A stretch of 64,000 nucleotides of DNA from Chelatococcus reniformis (GTDB lineage Bacteria > Pseudomonadota > Alphaproteobacteria > Rhizobiales > Beijerinckiaceae), in contig NZ_BMGG01000010.1 of the NCBI RefSeq assembly GCF_014640075.1, positions 124,001 through 188,000 on the forward strand, read 5' to 3'. The translations under genes and the position numbers were made by a program. Shown here in pieces: positions 1 through 8,395 of this stretch; the first letter of the stretch is position 1, and each line of letters begins with the position of its first letter. The notes under the pieces were generated by a model that ran no database searches, was not told the origin of the DNA, and saw nothing but the letters and a program-made list of their open reading frames with translations.

Positions 1-386
1 TCTCGCCAGCAGTCCTTGCCTCCTGCTCGGTTGCGACAACCGGCCCGCTCCGCCCGGGAACTCTCACGCTGGCGCACCAAAGCTGATACTGGAACCCGCC
101 CTCAACCCGAAGGACAAGCGATACAGGGGAGCGGGACAATTTCCTTGCCATGACCATACGCTCATGTGGGGGCGCCGACCAACGAATGTAACCAGGCGCG
201 TTGCGGCGGCTGGCGGCTCGAGCGACGCTGTTTGGAATGCATGGTTCCGCTTCCCCAAAAGGGAACGAACTGTCCGGCTCCGCCTTGGCGCTGATGGGCA
301 CCGTACGCCGGTTCGGGCGGAAACTTCCGGGTGATGGACGATCGGGCGGAGTGCGCGTCTGTCAGCGTGAGCCGCTCCGATCGCGT
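1..386. other. Left edge, no supported gene
   Basis: I see no convincing gene here. Open frames crossing this stretch read as Arg/Pro/Gly-rich strings typical of antisense or out-of-frame reading in high-GC DNA, and no family motif or ribosome binding site stands out. It lies downstream of the minus-strand ATPase gene and may hold that gene's 3' region or the edge of an unseen neighbour. Confidence 0.5.
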
Positions 387-1916
387 TCACTCCGCCGCTT
401 GGCCGGGCATGCTCATCCCCGCCGGCGCGTTCGGGTCGCCAGGCTCGGTTTCCCAGGCCAGGCCCGGAATGGCCACGATGCGCCGGCCGCGACCGTCCTG
501 ACGGCAGACGATCACCTGACGTTCCTCCATGTAGGCGAGCAGGCGCCGCGCCCGGCCCGGCGAGCGGCTGCCGTAGGAGCGGGCGACGTCGGCGTCGGAC
601 GGGCAGAGGCGGCGGTCGAAGGCGGCCCGCGCCAGGGACAGGAACACGCCCTGCATGTCCTCCGGCAGGGCGCCCGCCATCGTCAGCACCTCGGCCCAGG
701 GAGAATCCTCCGCTTCCGCCTCGGCGAGGTCGATGCCCGCATGGGCCACCGCCAGCCGACGCCGGAAGGACGGGAGGCTGAGGGGCTCGCCCCCGACCCG
801 GCGGATCCGGCAGCGCACCAGGAAGTCCTGGTACAGCACCGCGATGGTACGAAAGCCGGCGTCGCTCTCGCTCAGGATCTCGCGCAGCGCCGCGTCGATG
901 GCCGCCTGACGCTGCTCGGGCGAGAGGCTGGGCAGCGGCTCGGCGGCGGGCGGCAGCGCCGGCGGCACGCTGCGCGCGAGTTGGGTCAGCACGTCGGCGG
1001 TGGATGTCACCGCCGGGGCCCGGCGCGGCGCCGGCGGCCGCGCCTCGTCGGCTCCTGGGGTGAAGATCAGATCGCGCGTCTCCTCGGCGGCGGCCGGCTG
1101 CGGTAGTGGCATCAGCCTGGGGCTGGTGGAGCGTGGCGCCGTCTCGACCGGGCCGATGCGCACCGGCAGCGGGCGGCGGGCCAAGGCCGGCCCGAGGGCG
1201 ACGAAGTGGCCGCTCTCCAGATCTCGGAACATCTCGGCCTGGCGCCGCTCCATGCCCAGGAGGTCGGCGGCCCGGGCCATGTCGATGTCGAGGAAGGTGC
1301 GGCCCATGAGGAAGTTGGACGCTTCCGCCGCCACGTTCTTGGCGAGCTTGGCCAGGCGCTGGGTGGCGATGACCCCGGCGAGGCCACGCTTGCGGCCACG
1401 ACACATGAGATTGGTCATGGCGCCGAGCGACACCTTGCGGGCTTCGTCCGACACCTCGCCCGCGGCGGCAGGGGCGAACAGCTGCGCCTCGTCCACCACC
1501 ACCAGGAGCGGGTACCAGATGTCCCGGTCGGCATCGAACAGCCCGCCGAGGAAGGCGGCGGCGGCGCGCATCTGCTGCTCGCTGTCGAGCCCCTCCAGGT
1601 TGAGCACCACCGACACCCGGTGCTGGCGCACCCGCGCCGCCACGCGCTGGAGATCCGCTTCGCCTCGCTGGGCGTCCACCACCACGTGGCCGTAGCGGTC
1701 CGCCAGCGTGACGAAATCGCCCTCCGGGTCGATGATCGCCTGCTGCACCCAGGGCGCGCTCTGTTCGAGCAGGCGGCGCAGCAGGTGCGACTTGCCCGAG
1801 CCCGAGTTGCCCTGCACCAGCAGGCGGGTGGCCAGCAGTTCCTCGAGGTCCAGCGCGGCCGTGTCCCCGCCCGCGCGCGTGCCGAGGTCGATGGACACCT
1901 TGGCGGGCGGCGTCAT
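387..1916 (-). CDS. HerA-like P-loop ATPase (DUF87-type)
   Basis: The 509-residue protein reads as an ATP-binding protein of the HerA/FtsK-related, DUF87-like group. The Walker A motif GNSGSGKS is at residues 36-43 and the Walker B segment VVVDEAQ at about 139-145, followed by a CRGRKRGLAGVIATQR stretch that resembles the sensor/arginine region of HerA-type helicases. A Pro/Ala-rich linker begins near residue 270, and the last third (about 340-500) looks like a separate, partly helical domain that I do not recognise. Family members are hexameric DNA-pumping ATPases, sometimes paired with NurA nuclease or defence proteins, but no such partner is visible here, so the role is open. The ATG at 1916 fits the start of the conserved core. 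Confidence 0.75.
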   Translation of the reverse strand: MTPPAKVSIDLGTRAGGDTAALDLEELLATRLLVQGNSGSGKSHLLRRLLEQSAPWVQQAIIDPEGDFVTLADRYGHVVVDAQRGEADLQRVAARVRQHRVSVVLNLEGLDSEQQMRAAAAFLGGLFDADRDIWYPLLVVVDEAQLFAPAAAGEVSDEARKVSLGAMTNLMCRGRKRGLAGVIATQRLAKLAKNVAAEASNFLMGRTFLDIDMARAADLLGMERRQAEMFRDLESGHFVALGPALARRPLPVRIGPVETAPRSTSPRLMPLPQPAAAEETRDLIFTPGADEARPPAPRRAPAVTSTADVLTQLARSVPPALPPAAEPLPSLSPEQRQAAIDAALREILSESDAGFRTIAVLYQDFLVRCRIRRVGGEPLSLPSFRRRLAVAHAGIDLAEAEAEDSPWAEVLTMAGALPEDMQGVFLSLARAAFDRRLCPSDADVARSYGSRSPGRARRLLAYMEERQVIVCRQDGRGRRIVAIPGLAWETEPGDPNAPAGMSMPGQAAE

Positions 1917-2129
1917 CGTGTCGCCGACTCTGCGGTGCGGGGGGCAAACATCATGGGCGGACTCATATCGATTCGCGCCGCACGTTCAACCGCGGGGAAA
2001 CGGGCAGCCCGTGAAGCCCGGCGCAACGGCCCCTCCGGCTCTCTTGCGCACTGCGACAGGCGGCACCATATCGCAAGCATCAGCAGCGCAGCTCAAGCCG
2101 GCCTGAAGGACTTACGTCGAAAGGCGTAG

Positions 2130-2252
2130 TGTTTATTGTTTGTATGCGCTGCATCGCGGAATTAACTATAAGTCTCCCGTTGGCTTCCAGCCATTACGGC
2201 CAACGGGAAGCTTGGGCCGGCGCAACCTGATGGATGCGTCGGCCCTTTTCTT
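2130..2252 (+). ncRNA. Candidate small RNA or attenuated leader
   Basis: An AT-rich promoter-like stretch with TATAAG at 2167-2172 is followed by a perfect 9-bp hairpin (CCCGTTGGC 2176-2184 with GCCAACGGG 2199-2207) and then a strong terminator (2214-2252). The next gene begins 157 bp further on, with its own GGAGG site, so the unit could be a free-standing RNA of about 75 nt or a leader that terminates transcription before the DJ-1 gene. No known RNA family was recognised, the 5' end is a guess, and a clear -35 element at normal spacing was not found. Confidence 0.35.
2214..2252 (+). terminator. Rho-independent terminator
   Basis: GGGCCGGCGCA (2214-2224) pairs with TGCGTCGGCCC (2235-2245), an 11-bp stem with one G-U pair and a 10-nt loop, followed directly by TTTTCTT. 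The polarity fits plus-strand transcription, and there is no plus-strand protein gene just upstream. Confidence 0.75.
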
Positions 2253-2408
2253 CGCCGACCCTGTTCCGCCCCGCGCACAGAGGCGCGGCCGATGCTGACG
2301 GGGCGGACGTGCCGCCCGGCCCTGCAACGGCAGTTTGGCAGAAAGGACACGTCATATGGCGCTTGCGCCATGGACGACGCTGGTATCCTCCGCCGCAATG
2401 GAGGCCAC

Positions 2409-3578
2409 ATGCGCAAGCGCACCATCCTTCTCGCCATTGGCGCCGCCCTCGCGCTCCCGCTGATCGCGGCGCCGTTCGTGCTCGCGCCTCGGCCGGCGTC
2501 GACGCCGCTTCCGCCTGCCGCTGCCGTCGGTTCCGCCGAGCAGGCCCGGACCATCGCGGCGATGCGACCGCCCAAACGGGCGCGGCCGGTGATCGCCATC
2601 GCCACCTTCAACGCCGCCACCGAGGTGTCCGACCTTCTCTCCGCCTATGGCGTGTTGCGCCGGGCCGACGTCGCCGACGTGACCGTAGTGGCGGAGCGGG
2701 CCGCGCCGGTGCAGCTCTATCCGAGCCTCAGCATCGAGCCGGAGGCGACGATGAGCGATTTCGATGCGCGCCATCCCGAGGGGGCGGACTATGTCGTCGT
2801 GCCGGCGATGGAGCCGGTCGACCCGTTCGTTGCCGGCTGGATCGCGGCGCAACATCGCAAGGGGGCCAAAATCGTCGGGATCTGCAATGGGGCGAGGACG
2901 CTCGCCGCCGCGGGGTTGCTCGACGGCCGTCGCGCTACGGCGCACTGGAATGCCATTCCCGAGCTCAGGCAGCAGCATCCGACCATGCAGTGGGTGCGGG
3001 ACCGGCGCTACGTCAGCGACAACGGAATTACCACCTCGACCGGCATCTCCGCCAGCGTGCCGGTGATGCTGGCGCTGGTGGAGGCGATCGGCGGCCGGCC
3101 GGTGGCCGAGCGGGTGGCGGGCGATCTCGGCGTCACTGACTGGGATGCGCGTCATCGATCGGCCGCGTTCGAGCTCACTGGCGAGCACCAGAAGACCTTC
3201 GTGCGCAACACCCTGACGTTTTGGCGCCGGGAGACCGTGGGCATCCCTCTCCATGCCGGTGTGGACGAAGTCGCCCTCGGCTTCATGGTCGACGCTTACG
3301 CCCGCACGGCAATGGCGACGGTCGTCACGGTCGGCGGCGAGGGCGCTGCGGTGCGCAGCCGCCACGGCCTGATGATCCGCCCGGACCGCGCGAGTGACGC
3401 CTCTGCGGCGGATCACATGCTTCCCGCGCCATCGGCCGAGTCTCCGGCACAGACGATCGCGCGGGAGCTGCCGCGCATCGCCGCCCGCTACGACGGGTCC
3501 ACGGCGGCGATCGTGGCGCTGGTGATGGAGTACCCTTGGCCGGGCGCGGACGTCGCGGCGGGCGCGCCGGGCGGCTGA
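2409..3578 (+). CDS. Membrane-anchored DJ-1/PfpI family protein
   Basis: A 389-residue protein with a hydrophobic N-terminal anchor or signal (residues about 5-26), an Ala/Pro linker, and a DJ-1/PfpI glutamine-amidotransferase-like domain from about residue 60. The nucleophile elbow is GICNGA with Cys159. Regulators of the GlxA/FtrA group carry this domain plus an AraC DNA-binding domain, but here no HTH is evident and the N terminus is a membrane segment, so a periplasmic or membrane-bound enzyme or sensor is more likely. The C-terminal 200 residues may hold a second, degenerate DJ-1-like half (a VDEVALGFMVDAY stretch near 280). The start was set at the ATG 2409, preceded by GGAGG at 2400-2404. 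The frame is open further upstream, but that part does not look like coding sequence. Confidence 0.7.
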   Translation: MRKRTILLAIGAALALPLIAAPFVLAPRPASTPLPPAAAVGSAEQARTIAAMRPPKRARPVIAIATFNAATEVSDLLSAYGVLRRADVADVTVVAERAAPVQLYPSLSIEPEATMSDFDARHPEGADYVVVPAMEPVDPFVAGWIAAQHRKGAKIVGICNGARTLAAAGLLDGRRATAHWNAIPELRQQHPTMQWVRDRRYVSDNGITTSTGISASVPVMLALVEAIGGRPVAERVAGDLGVTDWDARHRSAAFELTGEHQKTFVRNTLTFWRRETVGIPLHAGVDEVALGFMVDAYARTAMATVVTVGGEGAAVRSRHGLMIRPDRASDASAADHMLPAPSAESPAQTIARELPRIAARYDGSTAAIVALVMEYPWPGADVAAGAPGG

Positions 3579-3651
3579 TGGAGCCGCGATCGGAGGGGCT
3601 CCCGGGCGAGGCGATTGCCGCGTCATCCGCGTGTGTCGTCTGTCTCACATT

Positions 3652-3677
3652 GGAACCAATCGGCCAGCTCGGATCTT
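3652..3677 (+). promoter_or_regulatory. Possible EcfG-type general stress promoter
   Basis: GGAAC at 3652-3656 followed after 17 nt by TCTT (3674-3677) resembles the alphaproteobacterial EcfG promoter pattern GGAAC-N16/17-CGTT, with a poor -10 match. The downstream gene is a CsbD protein, a family commonly placed in the general stress response, which makes the site plausible. Confidence 0.3.
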
Positions 3678-3711
3678 TCCAATTCATGATCGTATCCAAG
3701 AGGAGGATGGA

Positions 3712-3915
3712 TTGGATTGGAACCGCGTCGAAGGTAATTGGAAGCAGTTCAAGGGGAATGTGAAGGAGCAGTGGGGCAAGCTGACCGACGATGACCTCGA
3801 CGTCATTGCCGGAAAGCGTGACCAGCTCGAAGGAAAGATCCAGGAACGCTATGGCGTTGCCAAGGACAAGGCCAAGGAGGACGTCGACAGCTGGTATTCC
3901 CGGCAGCGGCTCTGA
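3712..3915 (+). CDS. CsbD family stress protein
   Basis: A 67-residue, charged, helical protein matching the CsbD family over its full length: the W-N-x-V-E-G-N-W-K-x-x-K-G start, the K-L-T-D-D-D-L block and the conserved D-Q-L-E-G-K-I-Q-E-R-Y-G block are all present. These proteins accumulate under osmotic, oxidative or general stress; their biochemical role is unknown. The start was placed at TTG 3712, five bases after AGGAGG (3701-3706). The ATG at 3707 is in another frame, apparently because a GATTG unit is duplicated (GATTGGATTGG), so the usual M-D-W start is shifted. Translation from further upstream would add a tail that no family member has. Confidence 0.85.
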   Translation: MDWNRVEGNWKQFKGNVKEQWGKLTDDDLDVIAGKRDQLEGKIQERYGVAKDKAKEDVDSWYSRQRL

Positions 3916-4101
3916 GCGCGGATTCCCGCTCTCGAAGGCTTGCGTCCTTGATGCCTGGGGGGCGCGGCGCCCGCTCCCTCCGGGCCAGCCGGCCCCGCCG
4001 GCACATTCCCGCCATACGGCTGCAGCTCGCGCCGGCGTCCTCTGGGCGCCGGCCGCGTTCGTGTCCTGCCAGCTGATCGGGCAATGCTTCGCCCGTCTCC
4101 G

Positions 4102-5229
4102 CTAAGGCGTGGTGGTGTAGCGCCCCTCGATGGGCCAGCGCTGCAGCGGGACGTCCGGGTGCCACACGCGGTAGGCGTCGTGCAGGTTGACCGTCGGGTC
4201 GCAGTGGCTGGCCGACAGCAGCAGCCGCGTGCCGATCGGGAGCTGGGCGGCGCCGGCCGGCAAGTCGAGGATGCCGTGCTCGTCGCCGCCGAAGCGGAAG
4301 CGAGCGCCATCGGCGCCGAGGATGACGTGCGGCGGCGGGCCGTTGGTGGCGATCGCCTTGGTGCCGGCGTCGATGGTGACCTGGCCGGGCCGGCTGGCCG
4401 AGACCACGGTGGCGAGCACGTAGAGGGCGACGCCGAAGGCGGCGTCCTCACCGTCGCCGCGCCGCACGCGGTCGTAGTCGGCGTCCATCAGCGCATAGGA
4501 CCCGGTTTGCAGCTCCGTGTAGGGGCCGTCGCGATCGAAGGCGAAGGCGCCGGTGCCGCTGCCCGAGATCAGCGGCACGGCCAGGCCCTCCGTCTCGATC
4601 GCCTCCACCGCTCGCGCCAGCACTTCCGACGACTGTCCGGCCGCCGCCCGGCGCTCGTCCGGATCGACGATGTGCTGGACATGGCCGGCATAGCCCTGCA
4701 CGCCGGCGAAGCGAAAACGGCCGTCGGCGGCGATCAGTCCGGCAAGCTCGGCCCCGGCTCCGGCGTTGGCGACGCCCGTGCGCCGCTGCCCGACGTCCAC
4801 GTCGACCAGCATGGAGACGGGCGGATCGGACGGGCGCGAGGCCCGATGCAGCAGCTCGACCTGGGCGGGATGATCGACGACGGCCAGCATCGGCGCCCTC
4901 TGATTGAGATCGAGCAGACGCCGCGCCGTCGCCAAGCTACCGAAGGGCGCCGTCAGCAGCAGGCCGTGGATGCCGCGCGCGGCGAGCGCCTCGGCCTCGC
5001 CGATGGTCGCGCAGGCGATGCCGACGGCGCCCGCGTCGAGCTGGCGCCGGGCGATATCGGGCGATTTGTGGGTTTTGGCGTGGGGCCGCAGCGCCACGCC
5101 GGCGTCCATTGCCGCGGCGGCCATGCGGGCGAGGTTGGCGTCCAGTACAGGAAGGTCGATCACCAGTGCGGGCGTCGCGATCTCAGCGAAAGCGGCGAGG
5201 CCGGGGGCGATGCGGGTGGCTTGCGTCAT
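4102..5229 (-). CDS. D-threonine aldolase / D-serine dehydratase-like PLP enzyme
   Basis: A 375-residue fold-type III PLP enzyme with an alanine-racemase-like N-terminal barrel and the C-terminal metal-binding domain of the DSD1/DTA family. The PLP lysine is K52 in RPHAKTHKS. The C-terminal SHCDPTVNLHD places His342 and Asp344 in an H-x-D arrangement. As I recall, metal-dependent D-threonine aldolases use His/Asp and D-serine dehydratases use His/Cys, so an aldolase on a D-3-hydroxy-amino acid is favoured. The gene is last in the five-gene minus-strand operon and its start overlaps the upstream hydroxylase stop (ATGA, 5226-5229), so it is translationally coupled and probably acts in the same pathway. 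Confidence 0.8.
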   Translation of the reverse strand: MTQATRIAPGLAAFAEIATPALVIDLPVLDANLARMAAAAMDAGVALRPHAKTHKSPDIARRQLDAGAVGIACATIGEAEALAARGIHGLLLTAPFGSLATARRLLDLNQRAPMLAVVDHPAQVELLHRASRPSDPPVSMLVDVDVGQRRTGVANAGAGAELAGLIAADGRFRFAGVQGYAGHVQHIVDPDERRAAAGQSSEVLARAVEAIETEGLAVPLISGSGTGAFAFDRDGPYTELQTGSYALMDADYDRVRRGDGEDAAFGVALYVLATVVSASRPGQVTIDAGTKAIATNGPPPHVILGADGARFRFGGDEHGILDLPAGAAQLPIGTRLLLSASHCDPTVNLHDAYRVWHPDVPLQRWPIEGRYTTTP

Positions 5230-7556
5230 GGCGGGGCGACCAGTCGGTGTGTGGCGAGGCGGCAGGCGGTATAGACGCGCTCGGGCCGCAGCGGCAGCGT
5301 GTAGAGCGGCGCCTCGTGGCCGGTAGCGCCCGGCGCGATGGCATGGGCGAGCGCGTTGGCAATGACGGCAGCGGTGGGAATCAGTCCGCCCTCGCCGATG
5401 CCGCGCACGCCGAGCGGGTTGGTGCCCGGGCGGGTCTCCACGTGGCCGAGACGGACGCGCGGCAGATCAGGCGCCGTGGCGACCAGGTAGTCGGCCATGG
5501 TCGAGGTGACCAATTGACCCTCGTCGCTGTAGATCAGTTCGGAATACAGCGCGCCGCCGATGCCGTCGATGACGCCGCCGATGATCTGCCCTTCCACGAT
5601 CATGGCATTGAGCGCCCGGCCGGCATCATGGGAGACGAAATAGTCGAGCACGCGAAAAAAGCCGGTCCGCGGGTCCAGGCGGACCCTGGCCACATGTACG
5701 GCTCCGCCGAAGGTGAGCGGCTGGTCGCTGCCGTAGACGTACTGAGCTTCGAGCGCCGGCTCCCCGGCAAAGTGCGAGCCGCCAGGGCTCACCGCCCGAG
5801 CGATGGCGGCGATGTCGAGATCGGTGTCGCCGCCGGCGGCGCGTACGATGCGCCCATGGGCGATCGTCAGGGCGTCGGCCGGAGCCTGCAGCATATCGGC
5901 GGCAACGGCCAGGATCTTCTCCCGCAGCCGCTCGGCCGCGCCGAGCACGGCGTTGGCGCCGAAGATAGCGCCGCGGCTGGCGAAGGCACCGCGGCCGAAG
6001 GGCACCAGCTGGGTGTCGCCCATGCGCACGTCGACGCGCTCGAAGTCGACGCCGAGCGTCTCCGCCGCCACCTGGGCATAGGTCGTATGCTGCCCCTGGC
6101 CCTGGGTGCTCATGCCGGAGGTGACCGTGACGTTGCCCAGCGCATCGGCGCGAATGACCGCCGTCTCGAAATTGACGAAGCCCGAGCCCTCGATGCAGGC
6201 CGCCAACCCCCACGCGGTGCGGCATCCGTCGGCCTCGGTGACGACGTCTCGGCTGTAGCCGCTGTCGGCGAGCGCCTGGTCGAGGAGGGCGGGGAAGTCG
6301 CCGCTCTCGAAACGTAGGGGGATGCCGGCGAGGCTGCGTTCCAGCTCGTGCGGCAGGTCGGCCGGGCGGATGAGGTTGCGGCGCCTGAGCTCGACCGGCG
6401 TGAGGCCGGCCCGCTTGGCCAGCAGGTCCATCAGGCACTCGATGGGAAATGCCGCCTCCGGCGCGCCCGCGCCCCGGTAGGTGGCGATCGGCGTCTTGTT
6501 AGTGCCGATGCAGCTGACGTCGACGCGGAAGTTGGGGATGCGGTAAGCGTTGGCGATGAAGCCGGCGGCCACCTCCGCGGTCATGATGCCGCTGGTGAAG
6601 ACGTAGCCGCCCATGTCCAGGCGCAACTGCGCCTTGAGCGCGAGCAGCGCGCCGCCTTCGTCGCACCCGAGTTCGATGTCCACGTCGATGGCGCGGGAAT
6701 GGGTGGTCGCCTGCAGGTTCTCGAAGCGGTCCTCGATCCATTTGACCGGCCGGCGCAGGCGCCGGCTGGCGTGGCTGACGACGAGTTCCTCCACATAGGT
6801 GCGCGACTTGGCGCCGAAGCCGCCGCCCACGTCCTCGCAGACGACGCGGACCTGATACTCTGGGAGGTCGAGGATGGAGGAGAGGTTCTGACGCACGTTG
6901 TAGTGTGCCTGCGTCGACATCCACACCGTGAGCGCCTGGCGCGCCTCGTCGTAGTCGGCGACGATGCCGCGCGTCTCCAGCGGCAACGGCGCCTGCCGGA
7001 CGAAGCTGAAGGTTTCGCGCACGCGATGGGCGGCGCCGCGCAGGGCCGCATCGGCATTGCCCGTTGCCTGCTGGAAGTGAGCGCCGACGTTGCCGAGCCA
7101 GTCGGGATGCAGGCGCGGCGCGTCCGGCCGGACGGCATCGGCCACCGTGGCGATCACCGGCAGCTCGCGATAGGCGACCTCGACGAGCGCCGCCAGGTCT
7201 TCGGCGCGGTAGCGGTCGTCGGCCACCACGAAGGCGATCGGCTCGCCGACGAAGCGGACGCGGTCCGTGGCCAGGAAGCGGGGCAGGCCGCCGCGGATGG
7301 CCGCGTGCCAGTAGCGCGTCACCCAGGGGCGATCGTTGAACGGCAGGTCCGCGGCGGTGAGCACCAGCAGCGCGCCGGCGGCGAGCGCGGCGCTCGCGTC
7401 GACCGAGACGATCTCGGCGTGGGCGCGCGAGCTGCGGACGAAGGCGCCCTCCACCATGCGGTCGAGATGCACGTCGTCGACGAAGCGTCCGGCGCCACGC
7501 AGCAGCCGGGCGTCCTCCTTGCGGCGGGGGGCGGATTGGGCGGCGGTTCGGCTCAT
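5226..7556 (-). CDS. Molybdenum hydroxylase large (molybdopterin-binding) subunit
   Basis: A 776-residue subunit of the xanthine oxidase/aldehyde oxidase family, which binds molybdopterin cytosine dinucleotide and inserts oxygen from water into an activated C-H bond. Family features are the N-terminal R-x-E-D-x-x-L-L-x-G-x-G-x-F-V-D-D block, GGGFGAKS, the TYRGAGAPEA loop and the C-terminal GIGEGG carrying the catalytic Glu. Form I CO dehydrogenases have a Cys-containing AYXCSFR loop here, which is absent, so this is not a CO dehydrogenase; aromatic heterocycles or aldehydes are likelier substrates. I used the ATG at 7556, which overlaps the FAD subunit stop and gives the usual subunit length; an in-frame upstream extension lies over that gene and is not real. 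Confidence 0.9.
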   Translation of the reverse strand: MSRTAAQSAPRRKEDARLLRGAGRFVDDVHLDRMVEGAFVRSSRAHAEIVSVDASAALAAGALLVLTAADLPFNDRPWVTRYWHAAIRGGLPRFLATDRVRFVGEPIAFVVADDRYRAEDLAALVEVAYRELPVIATVADAVRPDAPRLHPDWLGNVGAHFQQATGNADAALRGAAHRVRETFSFVRQAPLPLETRGIVADYDEARQALTVWMSTQAHYNVRQNLSSILDLPEYQVRVVCEDVGGGFGAKSRTYVEELVVSHASRRLRRPVKWIEDRFENLQATTHSRAIDVDIELGCDEGGALLALKAQLRLDMGGYVFTSGIMTAEVAAGFIANAYRIPNFRVDVSCIGTNKTPIATYRGAGAPEAAFPIECLMDLLAKRAGLTPVELRRRNLIRPADLPHELERSLAGIPLRFESGDFPALLDQALADSGYSRDVVTEADGCRTAWGLAACIEGSGFVNFETAVIRADALGNVTVTSGMSTQGQGQHTTYAQVAAETLGVDFERVDVRMGDTQLVPFGRGAFASRGAIFGANAVLGAAERLREKILAVAADMLQAPADALTIAHGRIVRAAGGDTDLDIAAIARAVSPGGSHFAGEPALEAQYVYGSDQPLTFGGAVHVARVRLDPRTGFFRVLDYFVSHDAGRALNAMIVEGQIIGGVIDGIGGALYSELIYSDEGQLVTSTMADYLVATAPDLPRVRLGHVETRPGTNPLGVRGIGEGGLIPTAAVIANALAHAIAPGATGHEAPLYTLPLRPERVYTACRLATHRLVAPP

Positions 7557-8395
7557 GGCGGCAGCACCTCGGCCAGGCAGTCGTTCAGCAGCACGCGGGC
7601 CAGCTGAAGCCGGTAGTCGGGGCCGATGACCCCGTCCTCGAGCGGTTCCGTCTGCGCCAGCTCCTCGTCGATCAGGCGGACGACGGCAGCCTGCTCGAAC
7701 GGCCGGCCGGCCAGCTCCCGGCTCAGGTGCGCACACACGCGGGGCGTCGCTTCCAGGCCGCCGACCGCGATCGTCAGGCCCTCGGGCGACCATTCGGCGG
7801 CGACCGCGGCGATGGCGAAGTCGCCGTGGCGGCGCGCCAGCTCCCGGAAGGCGCAGCGCGCCCCGGGGCGGCTTGCCGGAAACGTGATCTCGGTCAGTAT
7901 CTCGTCGGCAGCGCGCACCGTCTCCATGGCATGCAGGAAGAAGGCACGGGCCGGAACGGTGCGGGTGCCCGCGCTGCTGAGCAGGGTGAGAACGGCGTCG
8001 GCGGCCACGGCGACGAGGGCGAGCTCGGCCGCCGGATCGGCGTGGCACAGGCTGCCGCCGATGGTGCCGCGGCTGCGCGTCTGCGGATGGCCGATGTGGG
8101 GCAGGGCGAGCGCCAGCAGCGGCAGCGCTTCGCCCACCGCCGGGGTTCGCATGAGCGCCGCCTGCCGGGCCATGGCGCCGATGCGCAGGCGGCCGTCATC
8201 GCGCCGCACGTCGGCCAGCCCGGCGATGCCGTTGATGTCGATCACCGTGTCGGGGGCGGCCAGCCGCAGGTTGAGCATGGGCATCAGGCTCTGGCCGCCG
8301 GCCAGCAGCACGGCACCGTCGCCCTGCGCCAGCAGGCCTGCCGCCTCCGCGACGGTGCCGGGCCTGGCATAGGCGAAGCTGGGCGGCTTCATCGG
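7553..8395 (-). CDS. Molybdenum hydroxylase FAD-binding (medium) subunit
   Basis: A 280-residue CoxM-like subunit that carries FAD and passes electrons from the iron-sulfur subunit to the final acceptor. The N-terminal GGQSLMPMLNLRLA and the later TRSRGTIGGSLCHADPAAEL segments match the two FAD-pyrophosphate binding stretches of the family (usually written GGQSLLPLM and TIGGSLAHADPA). The start overlaps the iron-sulfur subunit by 7 bp and the stop overlaps the large subunit by 4 bp, so the three subunits are coupled in the order small-medium-large. Confidence 0.9.
   Translation of the reverse strand, partial: PMKPPSFAYARPGTVAEAAGLLAQGDGAVLLAGGQSLMPMLNLRLAAPDTVIDINGIAGLADVRRDDGRLRIGAMARQAALMRTPAVGEALPLLALALPHIGHPQTRSRGTIGGSLCHADPAAELALVAVAADAVLTLLSSAGTRTVPARAFFLHAMETVRAADEILTEITFPASRPGARCAFRELARRHGDFAIAAVAAEWSPEGLTIAVGGLEATPRVCAHLSRELAGRPFEQAAVVRLIDEELAQTEPLEDGVIGPDYRLQLARVLLNDCLAEVLPP

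Larger units (their letters stand above)
1917..2408. other. Intergenic region with candidate small RNA
   Basis: The region separates the divergent ATPase and DJ-1 family genes. It contains a locally AT-rich stretch (about 2130-2172, with a TATAAG hexamer at 2167-2172), then two hairpins, the second being a textbook intrinsic terminator. No protein frame is supported. Confidence 0.5.

Noticed and set aside
64-1947. Long minus-strand frame of 627 codons over the HerA-like gene
   Set aside because: It is Arg/Pro/Gly-rich without motifs and runs in another frame of the convincing ATPase gene, a typical high-GC shadow frame.
5226-7556. Carbon monoxide dehydrogenase (form I coxL)
   Set aside because: The Cys-containing active-site loop of form I CoxL is missing and the operon contains no cox accessory genes (coxD, coxE, coxF, coxG).
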